Shown here one piece after another: positions 47,121 to 60,000 of a stretch of DNA of 64,000 bases. The stretch lies in NCBI GenBank assembly GCA_948099385.1, contig CANUEZ040000031.1, positions 2,659,001 through 2,723,000 of the forward strand. The letters are read 5' to 3'. Position 1 is the first letter of the stretch. Every line of letters begins with the position of its first letter. The notes under the pieces were generated by a model that saw only the letters and a program-made list of their open reading frames with translations, was not told where the DNA came from and ran no database searches. Both the position numbers and the translations under genes were made by a program. The DNA comes from Fasciola hepatica. Its lineage: Eukaryota; Platyhelminthes; Trematoda; Plagiorchiida; Fasciolidae.

Positions 47121-47640
47121 TAACAGAATGAGTCGGTGAGACCCAACACGTTACTTGGGAAGCGTGGGCGGGAACAAAGACGTCGACGGAGTAGCCTTGG
47201 CAACCACTGGGTCACTGTACATAGGAACATAGCGGGAAAAAAACTTTGCGTAGGCGATAAAATGCGTCGGGACCCAGGGTTGGTTAAGAGCAGATAAGGC
47301 CCACGAAAAGACCCAAAAATGATACGGGTCAAAATCAGGTAATTGTGTGACAGGCGTGCAGGCGAGGGGGTGGTAATTGTAGTGGTCCAGTGGTCGAAGC
47401 GCACGAGGAACACAGGAACTGTTTGATAAGCACAGAGCAGATTCGGATGAATAAAAGATGAGTCCAAGTGAACGCGTAAGTTTTCTCCGTTCACATGGAC
47501 GCACCAAGATAAACGTAGTCTCCATGACCGACATATGTTTCGTGATGGGTCTGCGTACCATTAGGTCAGACAAACTCAATAAAATGCTGTCAAAGTTTGC
47601 ACAGCACCCAGTTGACTTGTGCATGAATTTGTTCTGTCAC
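47121..47640. other. GC-richer patch after PLE2, unrecognised
   Basis: Composition is clearly richer in G and C than the flanks. Two overlapping minus-strand frames are open here (157 and 125 codons), the longest outside the PLEs. The peptides are rich in Pro, Ser, Leu and Tyr and match nothing I know. Its abrupt start at the PLE2 end suggests another repeat that PLE2 inserted into or next to, rather than a host gene. Confidence 0.3.
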
Positions 47641-50600
47641 TATCTCCAATCCGTTATGACAACCGCAAAGTAGCTGGAATAACGAATCTCAGATATTCCG
47701 ATTAGACGTTATGCTACATCAAAGTTCTCCGATGATTGATGGAATATATTGGACGCAACACATCCCATTAGTCCATAATTCCAAGGTCGTTTCCTGGATA
47801 AAGCTGAGTCAATCGGTGGAATAAGCAGTTATCTGATACATTCTTCAAGCTCCTGGAAGAATACACCAAAAATGTGTTATTAAATTGGAGTATTGCATGA
47901 TATGATTTTGCCGCAACAACATTCAGTAAAAACTATTAGTCATTTCATACTAGTTAGAAAATATCATTAGTGCACTCGCACCGAACACCAAGCTAGCGAT
48001 GTGCAGAAAACGATTGATAATACATTGCTCGGCGAGCAGATGAAAAAAATTTCAAACTCAATGATAGCTGATCCATCCTGAGGCACAGACTCGGAGCCGA
48101 TTCGGATAACGTGACAATAGCATGAGGTGCTTTTCGGGTTGCTCCAAGCCGAATTCTAGTTGTCAGTTCGTTTCTTGAGGGTTTATGAAGCTGCATTGAT
48201 CGATCACTAATGATGTCTAGAAGGTGCAATGCAAATTCCATTGTGTTTTTCTCATAAGGAGTGTCTATTTTCATTTGCATGCTACCACTGCCGTTCGTTA
48301 AACACAGGAAATCTGATGACTTTAAAATCGCAAACAATAATAACGGGTAGTTGAAAACGATTTTTGGAGAACCGTTTCACAATCAACTAAACTGCTTCAC
48401 GCGAATGGCAAACACACAGTCGGATTTCTTCCATAAACAGACGAATGGCTGAACCGAATTCTTATTTTAGGGTAACTTTTTTTCAGTGAAAAGCATGGCG
48501 AGTTGTCCAGCTGGATGGCTATAGCTATTTTTGGTGATCATAAAAGGTACCACTCTTTTCTACTGAATAAGGGTAGGACGAGCGGTCACATCGTGGTGTT
48601 TACAATGCCTCATCATGCGTTCCAATACCGGTCGGGAACCTGTGAATTCCCAATGAAGAGCATTTTCAACAAACGGAATCTGGAACCTGTACATTGCACA
48701 AACGGATTTGCATTGTTAAAAAGAAGCTTTACACCTCTTGCTGAGTCGTTCTAATTGAGACTTTTCAAACAGACCTCTTTTGGGTTGATTTTTCTATGAT
48801 CCATGAACTGAAATGTTGAGGCATGTTCAGTGTACAGGATCAACACAAAATCCTTTTAGTGCATCAGGTGCCTTTTGCTGATGGAAGTTTGCTTGAGTCA
48901 ATTTGTCAGAAAATCTGTTTAGCTGTAAAAGCTTCAATTTGATGTGATTACCCCGGGCTGGATGGCTCTGAGAACCTTATGACTGCCATAGTTCACTTTG
49001 CAATGCATATTCCGTAGGTATTCATTGTGCTCTAACGTTTGATGTTGATTCCTTCTCTGTCCTAATTAGTTTTGCAAAGGTCTTAGTCGATGATGAATGC
49101 AAGTGTTGCTAACATCTTCTTCGCGTTCCTCATCTAACCAGTTACTGAGAAACATCACTGAGTATATTTCAATCAGTAGTTTGAAAAGGTGAATAATGTT
49201 CTTTTTCATGAACATTCACTCCCACGAATAAACCAGTTCTTCTCCACGTGCATTCTCTATGTCACCCTCGGCGATATTGTTGGCTCCTTACCAAGCCAGT
49301 AGTGAGTCAGGGTTTTATTATACAATTCCTCGTCGACAGAACTTTGTATTCCACCTCACAACCCTACTGAATTTTTATTCGTCGATGAAGTGCCTAAATT
49401 TTGAGCACTCGCAATTGTTGACTAGATCGATGCAAATCCAGTGGCATATTTATCTTTGGACCAGAACAGAAAGAATACACGGATCGCGAAACGTGAGCAT
49501 TCCGTTGACTCTTCTCCAAAACAAGCTTAAAACGTGCCGGTGAGAGGGATAGAGCTGTAGAGTACGCTGGAGTGAAGGATTACACAGGGGGGAGGGAGTT
49601 TGAAGGGTGAATATCAGGATGAGTGAATTAATTTTGCTGAAAATGTTTGTGCCTAGGGTGTTGGCTGACACATCGTGATGGGCAGAGCTTTGCTTTAATA
49701 CTGGGGGTAGCTCCACTGCTTTGAACAATAGTACCAGCTTAACTTAGTGACCTGCTGCACAAGGTTTCTTCGCTGTCGAATAAACCGGTGGGTTAACGTC
49801 ATTTTCTGTGGTCCCAGTAGGTTGCACCATTAATGTTGACGACAGTTAAGTTACGTGTTCTGATGAAAACTGAGACGAGCAGCTGACGGCGCTGTTAGTA
49901 TGTGCTTCAGAGTAGGTACAATTGAACTGATGTATGAAGTATGGGACAGTAGTATCGGCCACACTATTCGCGTGATTTTGAAAACCCCACCTTTCCCTAG
50001 CATGAAAAAAACGTAACCGCGCCGCTTTTTGTGTGAGTCTTATGAACGATGTCAGACATCAGTTAATGGTATTATTATTTGGTCACATTTGAAAGAAAAG
50101 CAAAGAGAACTTGCTCTTGTTCCACTGCAGTTGTTCTTGGCCTACAGCCTTCGGTGTTAGGTTTCGTCTATTAAGACATTTCGGATAACCTTTGGTCGGT
50201 TATTTTATCAAGCAATGATCTCTTCTACATTTGTCCCTGATCTTTTCGGCTAATTCCTTCTTCTTTGTCGAAGAGAGTCCTAACTAACAGGAGTGTGCAA
50301 TCCACTTGTGTGAAATTAGACTTCTCTGACTGACTTCCAGCCCACTTTGTTTTACGATGGATTCTACGCCTAAGCGTTCCATACAGAGGCCTTATTATAA
50401 ATAATCTATATCAAGTGGGCAGCCATTACATTCTTCCTCTTTTGGAACAAAGGTTAGAATGAATGAATTCAGGGGTGTTACCAAATCCAGCCGACTTCAT
50501 TATTATATTTTTCTCCTGTGTCACATTTACACTCTAATGTTTTACAGTCTCGTTCGTCAAGAGTGAAAGAAATGCTTGAATCTAGGTGATCCTTCCTATT

Positions 50601-50660
50601 CAGATCATTTTGATCAAAGTAACTCGGCGATTTAAAGTTTTGTGTTTGACTGTACCCAGT
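47641..50660. other. No gene seen
   Basis: Short frames only (at most 114 codons at 47993-48337, minus), without family resemblance. Confidence 0.55.
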
Positions 50661-50830
50661 GAGCCTGTGGTCACGGAGTGGTTTGCAGCTTCTGGCTACC
50701 ACATCGAGGGTCAGAAGTTCGAGTCCACGCCATCAACTGTTGCCACATCTGACCTACGTGGTTTACCGCTCCAAGTTTCAGGCTCAGGTTGCCGGTTACT
50801 CATAATAGTGTATTAGCCCTTCACGGCTAT
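50661..50830 (+). mobile_element. tRNA-derived SINE-like copy
   Basis: The A-box-like TGGTCACGGAGTGG (50668-50681) and B-box-like GTTCGAGTCC (50717-50726) have tRNA-like spacing and are followed by an unrelated body of about 100 nt. There is no hammerhead core. It differs from the head at 40.6 kb, so it is another family. The 3' end is uncertain. Confidence 0.45.
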
Positions 50831-52204
50831 GGTGTGTACCCCTTCCACTGCACTAATGCACGAACATGTAATAAAAAACAATAACCTAGAAAAATAAAGC
50901 TTATCGATTTCTTCGACTGGTTGCATTTTAGGAAGGAGTTCTTACTCCTTGCACCACAGGAAAAATCATAACAGGAAAAATTTGGTAGCCGCTGCACTGC
51001 AGTATCATTGGTCAAATGAGTGAACATGTCACCTGTCAATTTCTGGGTCATGTCCTACCATGTTTTGAGGGATGAGAACTTTGGCGGTTCAAAGAAGTGC
51101 GCCTTCATTGTGAATTATGTTTCATCTCTGTGCCGATTGTAGTTCAAACGAAGGAGCAGTAATCTCGGTCACCATAGCTAATCATTCTGAATTTGTTTTT
51201 CCCTGGAAAGGTGAAATCTGTCACGTGGAAGCACTCACCCTATTACCCTAGTGTACCTGTCCTCAAGCGATTTGTTGTCCCATCGCCCCAGGTTCTTGCG
51301 CAGATTACTAACATTCACCCGCACATAAGGGACAAATCGTGTGATGTCGGTAGATTCGCATACACACGTACATAGTCACACACACACAATATACATCACC
51401 ACACACGTATGCAAATCGCCCACCGTCAGTGTTCCTTGCACGACTTGTCCAATTCCAGATCCCTAATCTAACCCATTACCCACCCGAATCCTACGGGTCA
51501 CCCATTTTTTGTTTTTCGCATTCCCATACTTACACAAACGGAACAAGCGTTCAGTGCAGTCACATCCTCCACTTGGTTATGGGTCACACGGAACACACTA
51601 AGGATTAGTTACGAGATAGTAAAGAAAATAGGTACGTAGATAGACCAAAACAGAGACAGACAAATTTATTGTCAGGTTCGTCCAGTGTTTTGAGCACCAG
51701 AATGACATCGGGATTAGCAAGAGCCTGACGCGGAACAAAACACAAACAAAAACAAACCCAACCATGATCAACTTCGATCGTATGCCGTCTACGTGCATGC
51801 AGACACAGGAGCTGTTCTCCCCAAAGCAGACTGGAATAGGTATGCTGAAAAGGGCACATTTTCTCCGGACGAAGCGGAACACAGAATGTGCATCGAACTG
51901 TGTGTGCAACATAGCTAGATTAGGAAAAGTGTGAACATTTTAAAAATTGGTGGTATTTACCTGTTGACAAGAAGCATGAACTGCGACACCCTCCAGCAGA
52001 ACCATATCCAAAACTAAGGGATGGACGTACCGAGGTGACTGTCATTTGTGTCAGGCCATCTACTGCGATCCAGCTTCCCAATCAACCTCTGAGCTATATG
52101 AACAGTCTGAAATAGTTATACTCTCCCAGATGAATGCTGTTTGGCTTGTACTCCGTGTATGCCGGGTAAACTCGACAACAATGATCCATTGTATATGGTT
52201 TTCA
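50831..52204. other. No gene seen
   Basis: A short CA-rich stretch occurs near 51361-51405. The minus-strand frames at 51598-51912 (104 codons) are unrecognised. Confidence 0.5.
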
Positions 52205-52320
52205 AAAGACTGAAGGCGCTCAACTGCCGTCAAGGACGTACTGTGAAGTCTGAGATACAAGGTTCGAATCCCATAACCACTGTTCGACCATGGAGGAGGC
52301 AGACGTTTTGCTGTTTTTTG
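52205..52320 (+). mobile_element. tRNA-like SINE head
   Basis: GGCGCTCAACTGCC (52215-52228) resembles an A box, and GGTTCGAATCC (52261-52271) is a consensus B box. A short downstream stretch may be the body. No terminator was seen. It could be a tRNA pseudogene. Confidence 0.4.
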
Positions 52321-53630
52321 GCTCATCATCACGTCAATCTATTCAAACAACCTTTGTTTCCATTCCAATTTTGTGAAAATAGATGTAATAAGTCAGTCGG
52401 ACTAATCCTATTCATGCGTGGAATGAAAAACCCTTTAACAAGTATAATGAGTAATTGAGGAGAGTATGCTGAGAATACGTGCGTAACCACTAAACGTTTT
52501 AGGCATGACAGGATGTACTCGCTCCGCGAAACCGCTCTGGACTGACCACAAATGATGAACTAAACGAGAGCTTTCCATGTCCTTTTGCATAGCTCCGAAA
52601 GACGAAGTCCACATTATAGTGATACAGGCTACCAAAGAATGCGGAAAAAAGTGCACGTCCCACGGTCACGTGCATCCGATATATCACTGAAGAGGAGTAG
52701 TAAATGCTACTTGTAAGTGAATGCATGATCGACAGGAATGATGGATTTCATACCAAATTAAAACGCCGAAATCACGAGAAAGGGGCAGAAGCTGCTTCTA
52801 ACAGACACAAACATGCAAAAAATGGGAAAATACTTTGAACGAAGATTAGGCATATTTGGTACAAATGAATTTTCCAATCGAATTCTATTGTTATTGTATT
52901 CTTAAATGAACTATCAATTCCATTCTACTGAGTTCAGTTTGCACTGGACTTTGTGTGGCTGAAACTAACCGTCATTCCAGACGGTTGTGTTGTCGACTCA
53001 TTTCCGTAGCTCCCAACTCTACGTTTTCGAGACGGAAAAGGCGCTGGCCTACCCACAAATAAACACCGGTAAGGCTTTGTGAGCGTCCGCTACGTCTAAC
53101 TTTTGTTGTACTCGTGGATTCTTATCGGAAATCTCACAGTGAGTTATGAGCCGAGCTCACGTGATCTTCAGACCGCATGCGGACTTCAACTGTGTTCTTG
53201 ATCATAACATTGAAAGTATGGCCAGTAAACTTGGATTGAGGCTCCACGTAGAGCATAAATGGATCTGGTGTGATGAAGGGCAGGGTCACAGTGGACTGTT
53301 CAAAGTAGAAAACGTTAGCTAAATGTGGGAACCAATGGCTAGACTGTCCCTACACAGCTTTACCTAAGTTGTGATTTTTCAAAACAGAGTTTACCGGAAG
53401 AATTACGCAGCGCTTCTTTCATGTTTAAATAAAAACCAGGGTCTCTATTACGGCTCACACTCATATAGGAACCAAGCACTGTAGTTTCTTTAAGTGAATG
53501 CTTTCTTCAAGCTTAAGCCTTTAATATAAGAGCAGCTTGCTATGCCGCGCTTGTACTCTAGCAGCATTCGAAGCCAGGATCAGTGGGGAGCTATATCGTG
53601 TGGAATATAAGTCTAACAAACCATTGGCAG
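52321..53630. other. No gene seen
   Basis: Short frames only, and no splice-bounded block that I trust. Confidence 0.5.
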
Positions 53631-53815
53631 CCATGCTGGATAGCCATATGGTTAATGAGTTCGACTCACATTCATTCATCCCGTGTTCAGTCCTCAGTTG
53701 GGAACTGGGGAAAGTGCACCGATGATGATTCCAAACAAGGATGGAAAAGATGTACAGAGTTTCTATATTTCAGTAGTTAGTTGAGCGTTGATGATAAGGA
53801 TGAACTACACAGAAA
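53631..53815 (+). mobile_element. Second copy of the hammerhead SINE, decayed
   Basis: The head contains GGATAGCCATATGGTTAA, where the 40.6-kb copy has GGATAGCCTTGTGGTTAA, followed by GTTCGACTCACA. The body shares GATGATTCC-AACAAGGATG, then TGTACAG, and later AGTTGAGCGTT. The B box is degraded (GTTCAGTCC). The orientation is opposite to the first copy, 13 kb away. The ribozyme core has changed: CUGAUGA has become AUGAUGA and an extra G precedes GAAA, so this copy should not cleave. Confidence 0.7.
53712..53760 (+). ncRNA. Hammerhead ribozyme remnant
   Basis: This is the position of the hammerhead in the decayed SINE. Stem II (UUCC, AAACAA, GGAU) is still recognisable, but the C of CUGAUGA is lost, stem I no longer pairs fully and the GAAA box is displaced. 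It is probably inactive. Confidence 0.6.
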
Positions 53816-54204
53816 TAAAATCTCCTAGTACTGACGCGTACATGTACGTATGCACGAACTGAAAACATTTGTAACAGTGAATGTTTGGGAGAGAGAATGA
53901 GGGCAACCACCATTTAAACAGCACAAACTCCACTGGATATAAATTGCAGTAGGTAAAAGCAGTACTCCAAATTGTAAAACTGCGGAAAATATTCAGATCA
54001 AAAATGCTTCATTTCACGCTTTCAGTCATATTCATCAATGGACACTAAATCTTCTTAACCTAAATCGCAAGACGGTGGTTGTTCACACTCCAATAGCACC
54101 AAAACCACCACCTCCGCCGCCACCATTATTCAAGGAGCCGATTTCTCTTTGTGTGTATCACTTAACACGCGGGTGGTCAGCCGTACAGAAAGACAGTTGC
54201 ACCG

Positions 54205-54207
<3 letters not shown>
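53816..54207. other. Spacer, no gene
   Basis: A run of CCACCTCCGCCGCCACC (about 54103-54122) reads as proline but has no gene context. Confidence 0.5.

Positions 54208-54247
<40 letters not shown>
54208..54247. repeat. (AT)n microsatellite, 40 bp, beside the LINE 3' end
   Basis: A perfect AT array about 80 bp beyond the last recognisable LINE sequence on the low-coordinate side. Confidence 0.93.
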
Positions 54248-54250
<3 letters not shown>

Positions 54251-54451
54251 ACCGGTTATTCGTGAACTGATTGCCTCCTATTCAATATCAACTTCATCTA
54301 CTATACACAAACGGGTCAGATAACTCAAGCTGATCATCGCAGAGGGTGAGTACAGACAAAAGCTCCTGCAAACCTTACAAAATTACTTAGCACCTGGAAG
54401 GTGCAAAAAGCACACCACATCTGGTTGTGTGTATTATCTGTGCTTTCTCAC

Positions 54452-55405
54452 TCAGCTGGACGATATCATCGACAAATACCACATTGAAATTTCAGTTGCT
54501 TGGGAGTAGTTCATCGGCCATGTTTGAAAAACCAGACGAGGCAATCCGTTGAACTTCACCGGAGATGACGAAAAGAGGGAAAATCTGACCGTAGGCTGTA
54601 AATTGACCTGAAGCCTGATGACACAACTCTTTGAGGATTGATACACACTTCTCAGGTAATCCGATTCTCAAAAAACACTGCCATAGTGCGGTCTTATTGA
54701 CAGAGTTGAAAGCCGCGCTAATGTCTATGAACAGGATGATCGTTGACCTTTCGATGCTTGATGAGGTTCTAACAGCTGTCGAAAGATAAAAATATGATTG
54801 ATACCTTCACGACTAGCGCAAACGTCAGCCTTATCCTGGTTAGTCTGCTCTTCTTAGCGCTGTTTTATCTACCAAGTACATTCACTGCTCCAGCCCTTTA
54901 CAAAACAGGGACAAGCGTCGACTCCTCCAAAAAGTAGGAGACCTAATCAGAGTTCCAATTACATGACAAAAACATGATCTCTAGCGAGCAGCGTCCCACC
55001 ATCTTTACAAAAGGCTGCGGATAAGCCGTCGGAGCCCGGATCTTTGTGAGATCCGAGGTCTTGGATTCCCATTCGGATCCATGACACTGTGGGTGAGTCT
55101 GTCGGTACGCACCCTTGTACAAGTGCCCGATGAGCTATAGTTGAGGCCAACACTGAGGGCCAGCTAAACTATGTCTGAAAGTTCTCCGTTAGACTTTCGA
55201 AAAGCCACTTCTGGTTATGAAATGACGAACTGTCAGCTTCACAGATTTTCTCGATCACTCCTAATAGCTTCCTAACGGTGACTTGAATGAAATAGAACAG
55301 AGTGCGAAAATCTCTGTTGCCAGCAGCGCGTTCCACCACTGATGCATGCTGGGGTCTACGAATTTTTCGGTCCTCACGAAGACTAGCTTTTAGTGCACAT
55401 CTCAT
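54452..55405 (-). pseudogene. LINE reverse transcriptase region
   Basis: From the N-terminal side come an Arg/Ala-rich linker (ERAAGNRDFRTLFYFIQVTV, 55405-55169), DPGSDGLSAAFCKDGGTLL (about 55060-54990), motif A FMDISAAFNSVNKTALW with Asp at 54725-54723, GLPEKCVSILKELCH, and catalytic FVDDIVQLS (VDD at 54473-54465). The family usually has YADD or FADD, so VDD is a change at the second position. At least four frames are needed to read it, so no full product can be made. It belongs with the endonuclease pieces upstream on the same strand. Confidence 0.75.
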
Positions 55406-55732
55406 TACGATTCGAGCTTCATTATGTTCTCGTTCAGCTGAGATTGACTGACTTGAGTCGAGAAAGTGCGGAGAATCGGTAGAAATATGGGGTCTTACGG
55501 TCTAACGTGATGGACAAAATGTAACAGATCAGCTGAATTTGAAACATTTGTAATAAGAGATCAGTGCTGGTTTATGTTGTCAGGGGGAGCCACAGCTGGT
55601 TTTTCAACTAGCGTGTTTTGGAGGACGAATAAACCAAATTGATTGGAAAGCTTATCGCTATCTAACCATGGTTGCAAGATGCCCTTGAAACTTTTACTGA
55701 GGTAAATTGGGCAGCTTGTTGCTAACTTATGC

Positions 55733-56460
55733 ATGGCTCTAATCAAAGGAGGTGCTCCACTACGAGCGGAAGTCTTTCAAGCAACCTCGTTGTCGGTGAC
55801 TTTTAGCAACGTGGTGAATCTGGAATCACTGCTGACTCGAAGAGGACGGAAGCCATTCAGCGTACCCGTGATTAGGACGTATGAAGTCTGTACTGGCAAA
55901 AACGTGGTGGCTAGAGCACAGGGTCAAAACCGTTCCACGTTTACCGAGCGGCAGAAATTCATCTCAAAACAGCTTCCTAGATGTGCCTCTCTCGATGACG
56001 TCTGACCAACTATTGCATTCGGATCACCTGACAAAATCTCGATAACTGCTTGACTTGCCTTACATAAGAGGTGCTGGAGCTTTTGGTAAAAGCTATCTCT
56101 GGTTTTGTTTGGGCCGCGATAATTGGGTGCATACGCCAAAGCGACAAACGGATTGCATCTTTCGGGCGCAGACTACTGTTGGCTGGGATTCAATCTGGAA
56201 GCGCCGCTTTAGCTCCGTCACTGAGAGTAACTTCAGTTCTAGCAAGACGAAAAGCTACAGCCTCAACTTCTAGGTAAGATGTACGTGGAACCTCACTGAA
56301 GTAATAAATGTGGCGTCTATCAAATGAAGGAAGTGGAGTCTTGAATCAAAACCTCTTGAATGCAAAACATGTTGAAGGTGGGGTATTCTAGCAAACGAGC
56401 TAAACACGCCCGCTATCCTACACTCAATGAGGTTCATAAGTTGAACTTAGCTAATTTTAA
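55733..56460 (-). pseudogene. LINE endonuclease (AP-like) region
   Basis: The order on the minus strand is FNMFCIQEV near 56370 (the conserved metal-binding Glu of AP-like nucleases), SYLEVEAVAFRLARTEVTLS, AYAPNYRGPNKTRDSFYQKL, ILSGDPNAIVGQTSS (about 56040, GDxNA motif), and FQIHHVAKSHRQRGCLKDFR (about 55800), which fits the family's QIDHI strand. The sequence crosses frames several times. The landmarks occur in the order known for RTE endonucleases, which makes the call firm despite the decay. Confidence 0.72.
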
Positions 56461-56560
56461 CGGTCATTGAAGACGAAGTAGAGCATCAGCCGGTGGTAGC
56501 ATATTCGGAGACACTTGGCAGCTAGTCCAAGAGGACGAAAGAGAAGATAGCCCGGATTCC

Positions 56561-57010
56561 CACCAGTGGCATTACATATGACATGGTAGACCAAAGATCC
56601 CAAAGGGTCTCATAGAGGATAAAAATGAGGAAATGGAGTGTGAGTAGAAAAGTAAGTTATTGTGCGCAGTGACAGAGAGCTTCTAGGTGTGAGCGTGAAA
56701 AGACGGATAATCCTTGTATCAGTGGTATCTGCCGCGGTTGTTGCGTTGTGAGCTATTGTACTACTCGCTCGCCCAGTCCAAACTATACTTTTTTGTTCCA
56801 GGATACACCTCTAGCCTGTGCGCATTCAAGAGCTTCCTGCAAGGTAAAGCTGTGGCTCCGACGAGCAGGTTCCCAGTGTTTTGGCTTATTGACCTCTTCT
56901 GAAAACCTCTGAGAGCCCTTCGGATGGAGCTAAATATTCTGCGTGTCCAGTATACCATTTCGCACACAAATGCTTTTGGGCCTAGCTTTGTACGCCTCAC
57001 ACGTTACCTG
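56561..57010 (-). other. GC-richer DNA, possible LINE 5' part
   Basis: This stretch continues the LINE's base composition. A 79-codon minus-strand frame (56761-57000) is unrecognised. I infer a 5' UTR or N-terminal segment of the LINE from position and composition only. Confidence 0.3.
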
Positions 57011-60000
57011 TGATGATATTTAGGAGCAGTTACAGTTGGCTAGAAATTTAGATTTCTCTCCATATTTGCCGGGATTCAGGCACCAAAAGTTATATCACCC
57101 TGTTCTGCAAAATAGGTATCCAGTGACCTATTGTACAAGACGCAAAATCAATCATTTTTATGGATCGTTTATTGTGCGTATAAATGTCATAATACTTCTT
57201 GATTGCACACCCTATCAAATATTGGAGTACTTTGACTACAAAATGTCCATTAGTCTAGCTTGACAACAGACTTTCTTATCTGTACTTGAATGAGCTGGAC
57301 ATCCCTGGGATAATTCGTTGTCCAGTCCCGTGTAACTTACGGCATTCATCAAGAACACCTAAAACACAAAATATCTAAAATTATGCATGAAGAATATTAC
57401 ATTCATCTTGTTGTGTCTGCCATACCGTGATTACCACGGCTAAGTGTTGCTGTACCTATCCCAAAAGGCCAGTGCTATTTACGTCTGCTTGCGAATTGAA
57501 TAGTATTAAAACATCCATGAGTATCGCTAATGAAACCATCTCCGACATCGAGGTCTTCGTGATCAGAAGCTCACCATGATAAACAGCGACAATACTGACC
57601 GGTTTGACCGGAACGGTACTTGATAGTTTGAGCTGTTCTTTATTAATGGTAAGTATGTTCCACGCGCATGCAGAAAATGGAGAATTAGTTACCTTATTCT
57701 GCCCAGTTGTTCGTTTCCTTTTGGAAGTTCAAATAAAATGTCGTTTTCTCAGGTGTTCTGGGTCTTCGTGGTAGATCAGTTTCTGTGCGATCGTCACGAG
57801 TGAGCCTTGCTGACCTTCTAATACCAAAAGATAAACTGTTGCACAAACTACCTGATTCCTCAATTCATCTGCAATTAGTATCAATGAGAATAACAGGGGA
57901 TTTCGACTAAGGTTACGGGGTTGAGCTCCACGGGGTTTGTTTCAGGGGCTTCGTTGGCGACTTAAGTAAACCACACTGGTTTGCCGGAACATTAAGTTGG
58001 TGTTTTCCCATTGTATCTCGTCTGCTCACCAGGAGCCAACAACCTGCATCCCACAGGGATTTCAAAAAAGCAGTACCTAAATAATTTCAGCAGACATTAT
58101 GAAGCAGGTACGCTACTGGGATGAACAGTTCCAAACTCTCATTTTACGCGTTATCAACACAGTTTTTGGTAAATGTATCTGATCCATGGTTCACTGGTCA
58201 ACCAATAGCATACATCTGAAAAACACTGAATAGTTTTCAAATCCATTACCATTCTAGACGATTATAACAAGCCCAGCGTAAAAGAAAGTGGCTTACCTGT
58301 GCTTAAGATAGCCCAAACATAAAAATCTGCCCATGATTTGATTCCAGTAGGAAAATGCGAAACAAAGTTTCCAGTCGCTGAGAGAACAACAATTTTTTCT
58401 CCTGCATATCAAAGTGAGACGGTGTGGGGTACCAAAGTGTAAAGAGGGCTTCGTGGATGTCCGTTTTTGTCAGCAGTCAAGTTCTGACTCGGAAACAAAT
58501 GCCGTTGAGTTCGGTCCCTTGCCACTCAAAATCTTTAACCACTATTCGGTGCGTGTATTTTATAGTTCACAAATATAGTTATATTTAAACTGTTCGGGAC
58601 AAAATGGACAGTTTCGCGAGTTCCAGCAGAAATCAGAAGGGTACGATTCAAGTGCACAACTTTCCCATCCCTAGTTTTACACTGATATCAGTAGAAAAGA
58701 GTTCCGGATGAAAATCCTCCTCCAGCTAAGGTCAGCAGTCTGTCTGATGTATTGAATTAATGAGAATAGTAAAAATTGTGTGCAATATTTTAGCAGTATA
58801 TGTACCTTTATATCGACTCGGTGTGTGTCAAAGCACACTGGAAGTGGCTGTCAATATGACACTGTGCTTTACGTCACTTCACTTACTACTAAACCTCTTC
58901 TAACATGAGGTTTATTGCTCTGAATATTAGTGAGCAAATGGATTTTAATCTAATCCTCCGATACTCATTCTACTCTCTACTCGCGTCGCCCACTTGAGTC
59001 TAAACTGTGCAATACCGCTTTTTAAATAAGTATCAATTGTCATCTCATTTTGGCAAACACAGGTGCATTCCGGCTGGGTGTTTTTCGTTATATATAGTGT
59101 TATCAACCTTTGGATCGATAAAAGAGCCGGTTCAGTATAACTCCCACGACTGCTTCATTTATCCAACCTCATTGGTTGCCATGCTCACGCAAACAGACGC
59201 ACACTGTAGCTTTCATAATAACTTTACCCAGTCGCGTTTTGCAGTGCATCGGACAACCTTGTTTGTCCTGACTCGATTATATTTACAGCTTGTGCTTAAT
59301 CCTTTTGGAGGTTGTTTACTTACATCCAAATGAAACGACTGTCTCACCAACTGTGTGTTATCGATGAATATATATACTTTTGAACCGTAGCGTACCAATA
59401 GCGACTTCCGGCCCACCGACTCCAAGGGCGGTAACGTCGGAGTGCTACTAGTTTTCCGATTCAAAGCTGTTCGGCTGCTTTCAGGTCACAGTATGTCGAA
59501 ACAGGGGTGATATATCACTGGAAATTTCAGCTAGTTTTGACCTCCGTTGTTCTCCTGTTTGGAGTATGGCCGACTTTTCTAGCCAGTGTCTAGTTCTCTC
59601 CGAACAAGGGTATATTTATCTCAATGACTGTATTTCATACCAGGTCAGGTTGTGCCAATTACTTGAACTTCGCGCGGCATTAAACAAGCCTTGTGAAACC
59701 TTTCAGCCGGTGGAATTTTGAACAATATTTGATGCCCAAGCAGAATCGTCTACGACTGGGAATGTACGGAAATTATCAATCACTCTCACATTTTGCTCAG
59801 AGAAAAAATGATGAGACACTGTATGAAAAATTGTCCTCTCTCGTGCCGTGATGGGTAGCGGTGTTCCAAATGCGGGAACACTGGTCATGTGATACACTAG
59901 GAAAACGGACTGCAGAGTACGCATCCTTTTCAAGTTGACGGGTACCACAGCTTGCGAAATTTGGCACAGGCTTCCTATATCAGAGTAATGTTTGAGCCGA

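Larger units (their letters stand above)
54330..56560 (-). mobile_element. RTE-type non-LTR retrotransposon (LINE), decayed
   Basis: Read on the minus strand the order is AP-like endonuclease (about 56460-55733), linker (to about 55405) and reverse transcriptase (about 55405-54450). The element breaks off just after the catalytic VDD, near 54400. Phrases typical of RTE proteins survive, including a GDPNAIVG-like strand in the nuclease and DPGSDGL, which matches the family's KAPGPDGL. Many shifts and stops mark an old copy. The high-coordinate limit is uncertain, because the GC-richer DNA up to about 57010 may be its 5' part. Confidence 0.75.
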
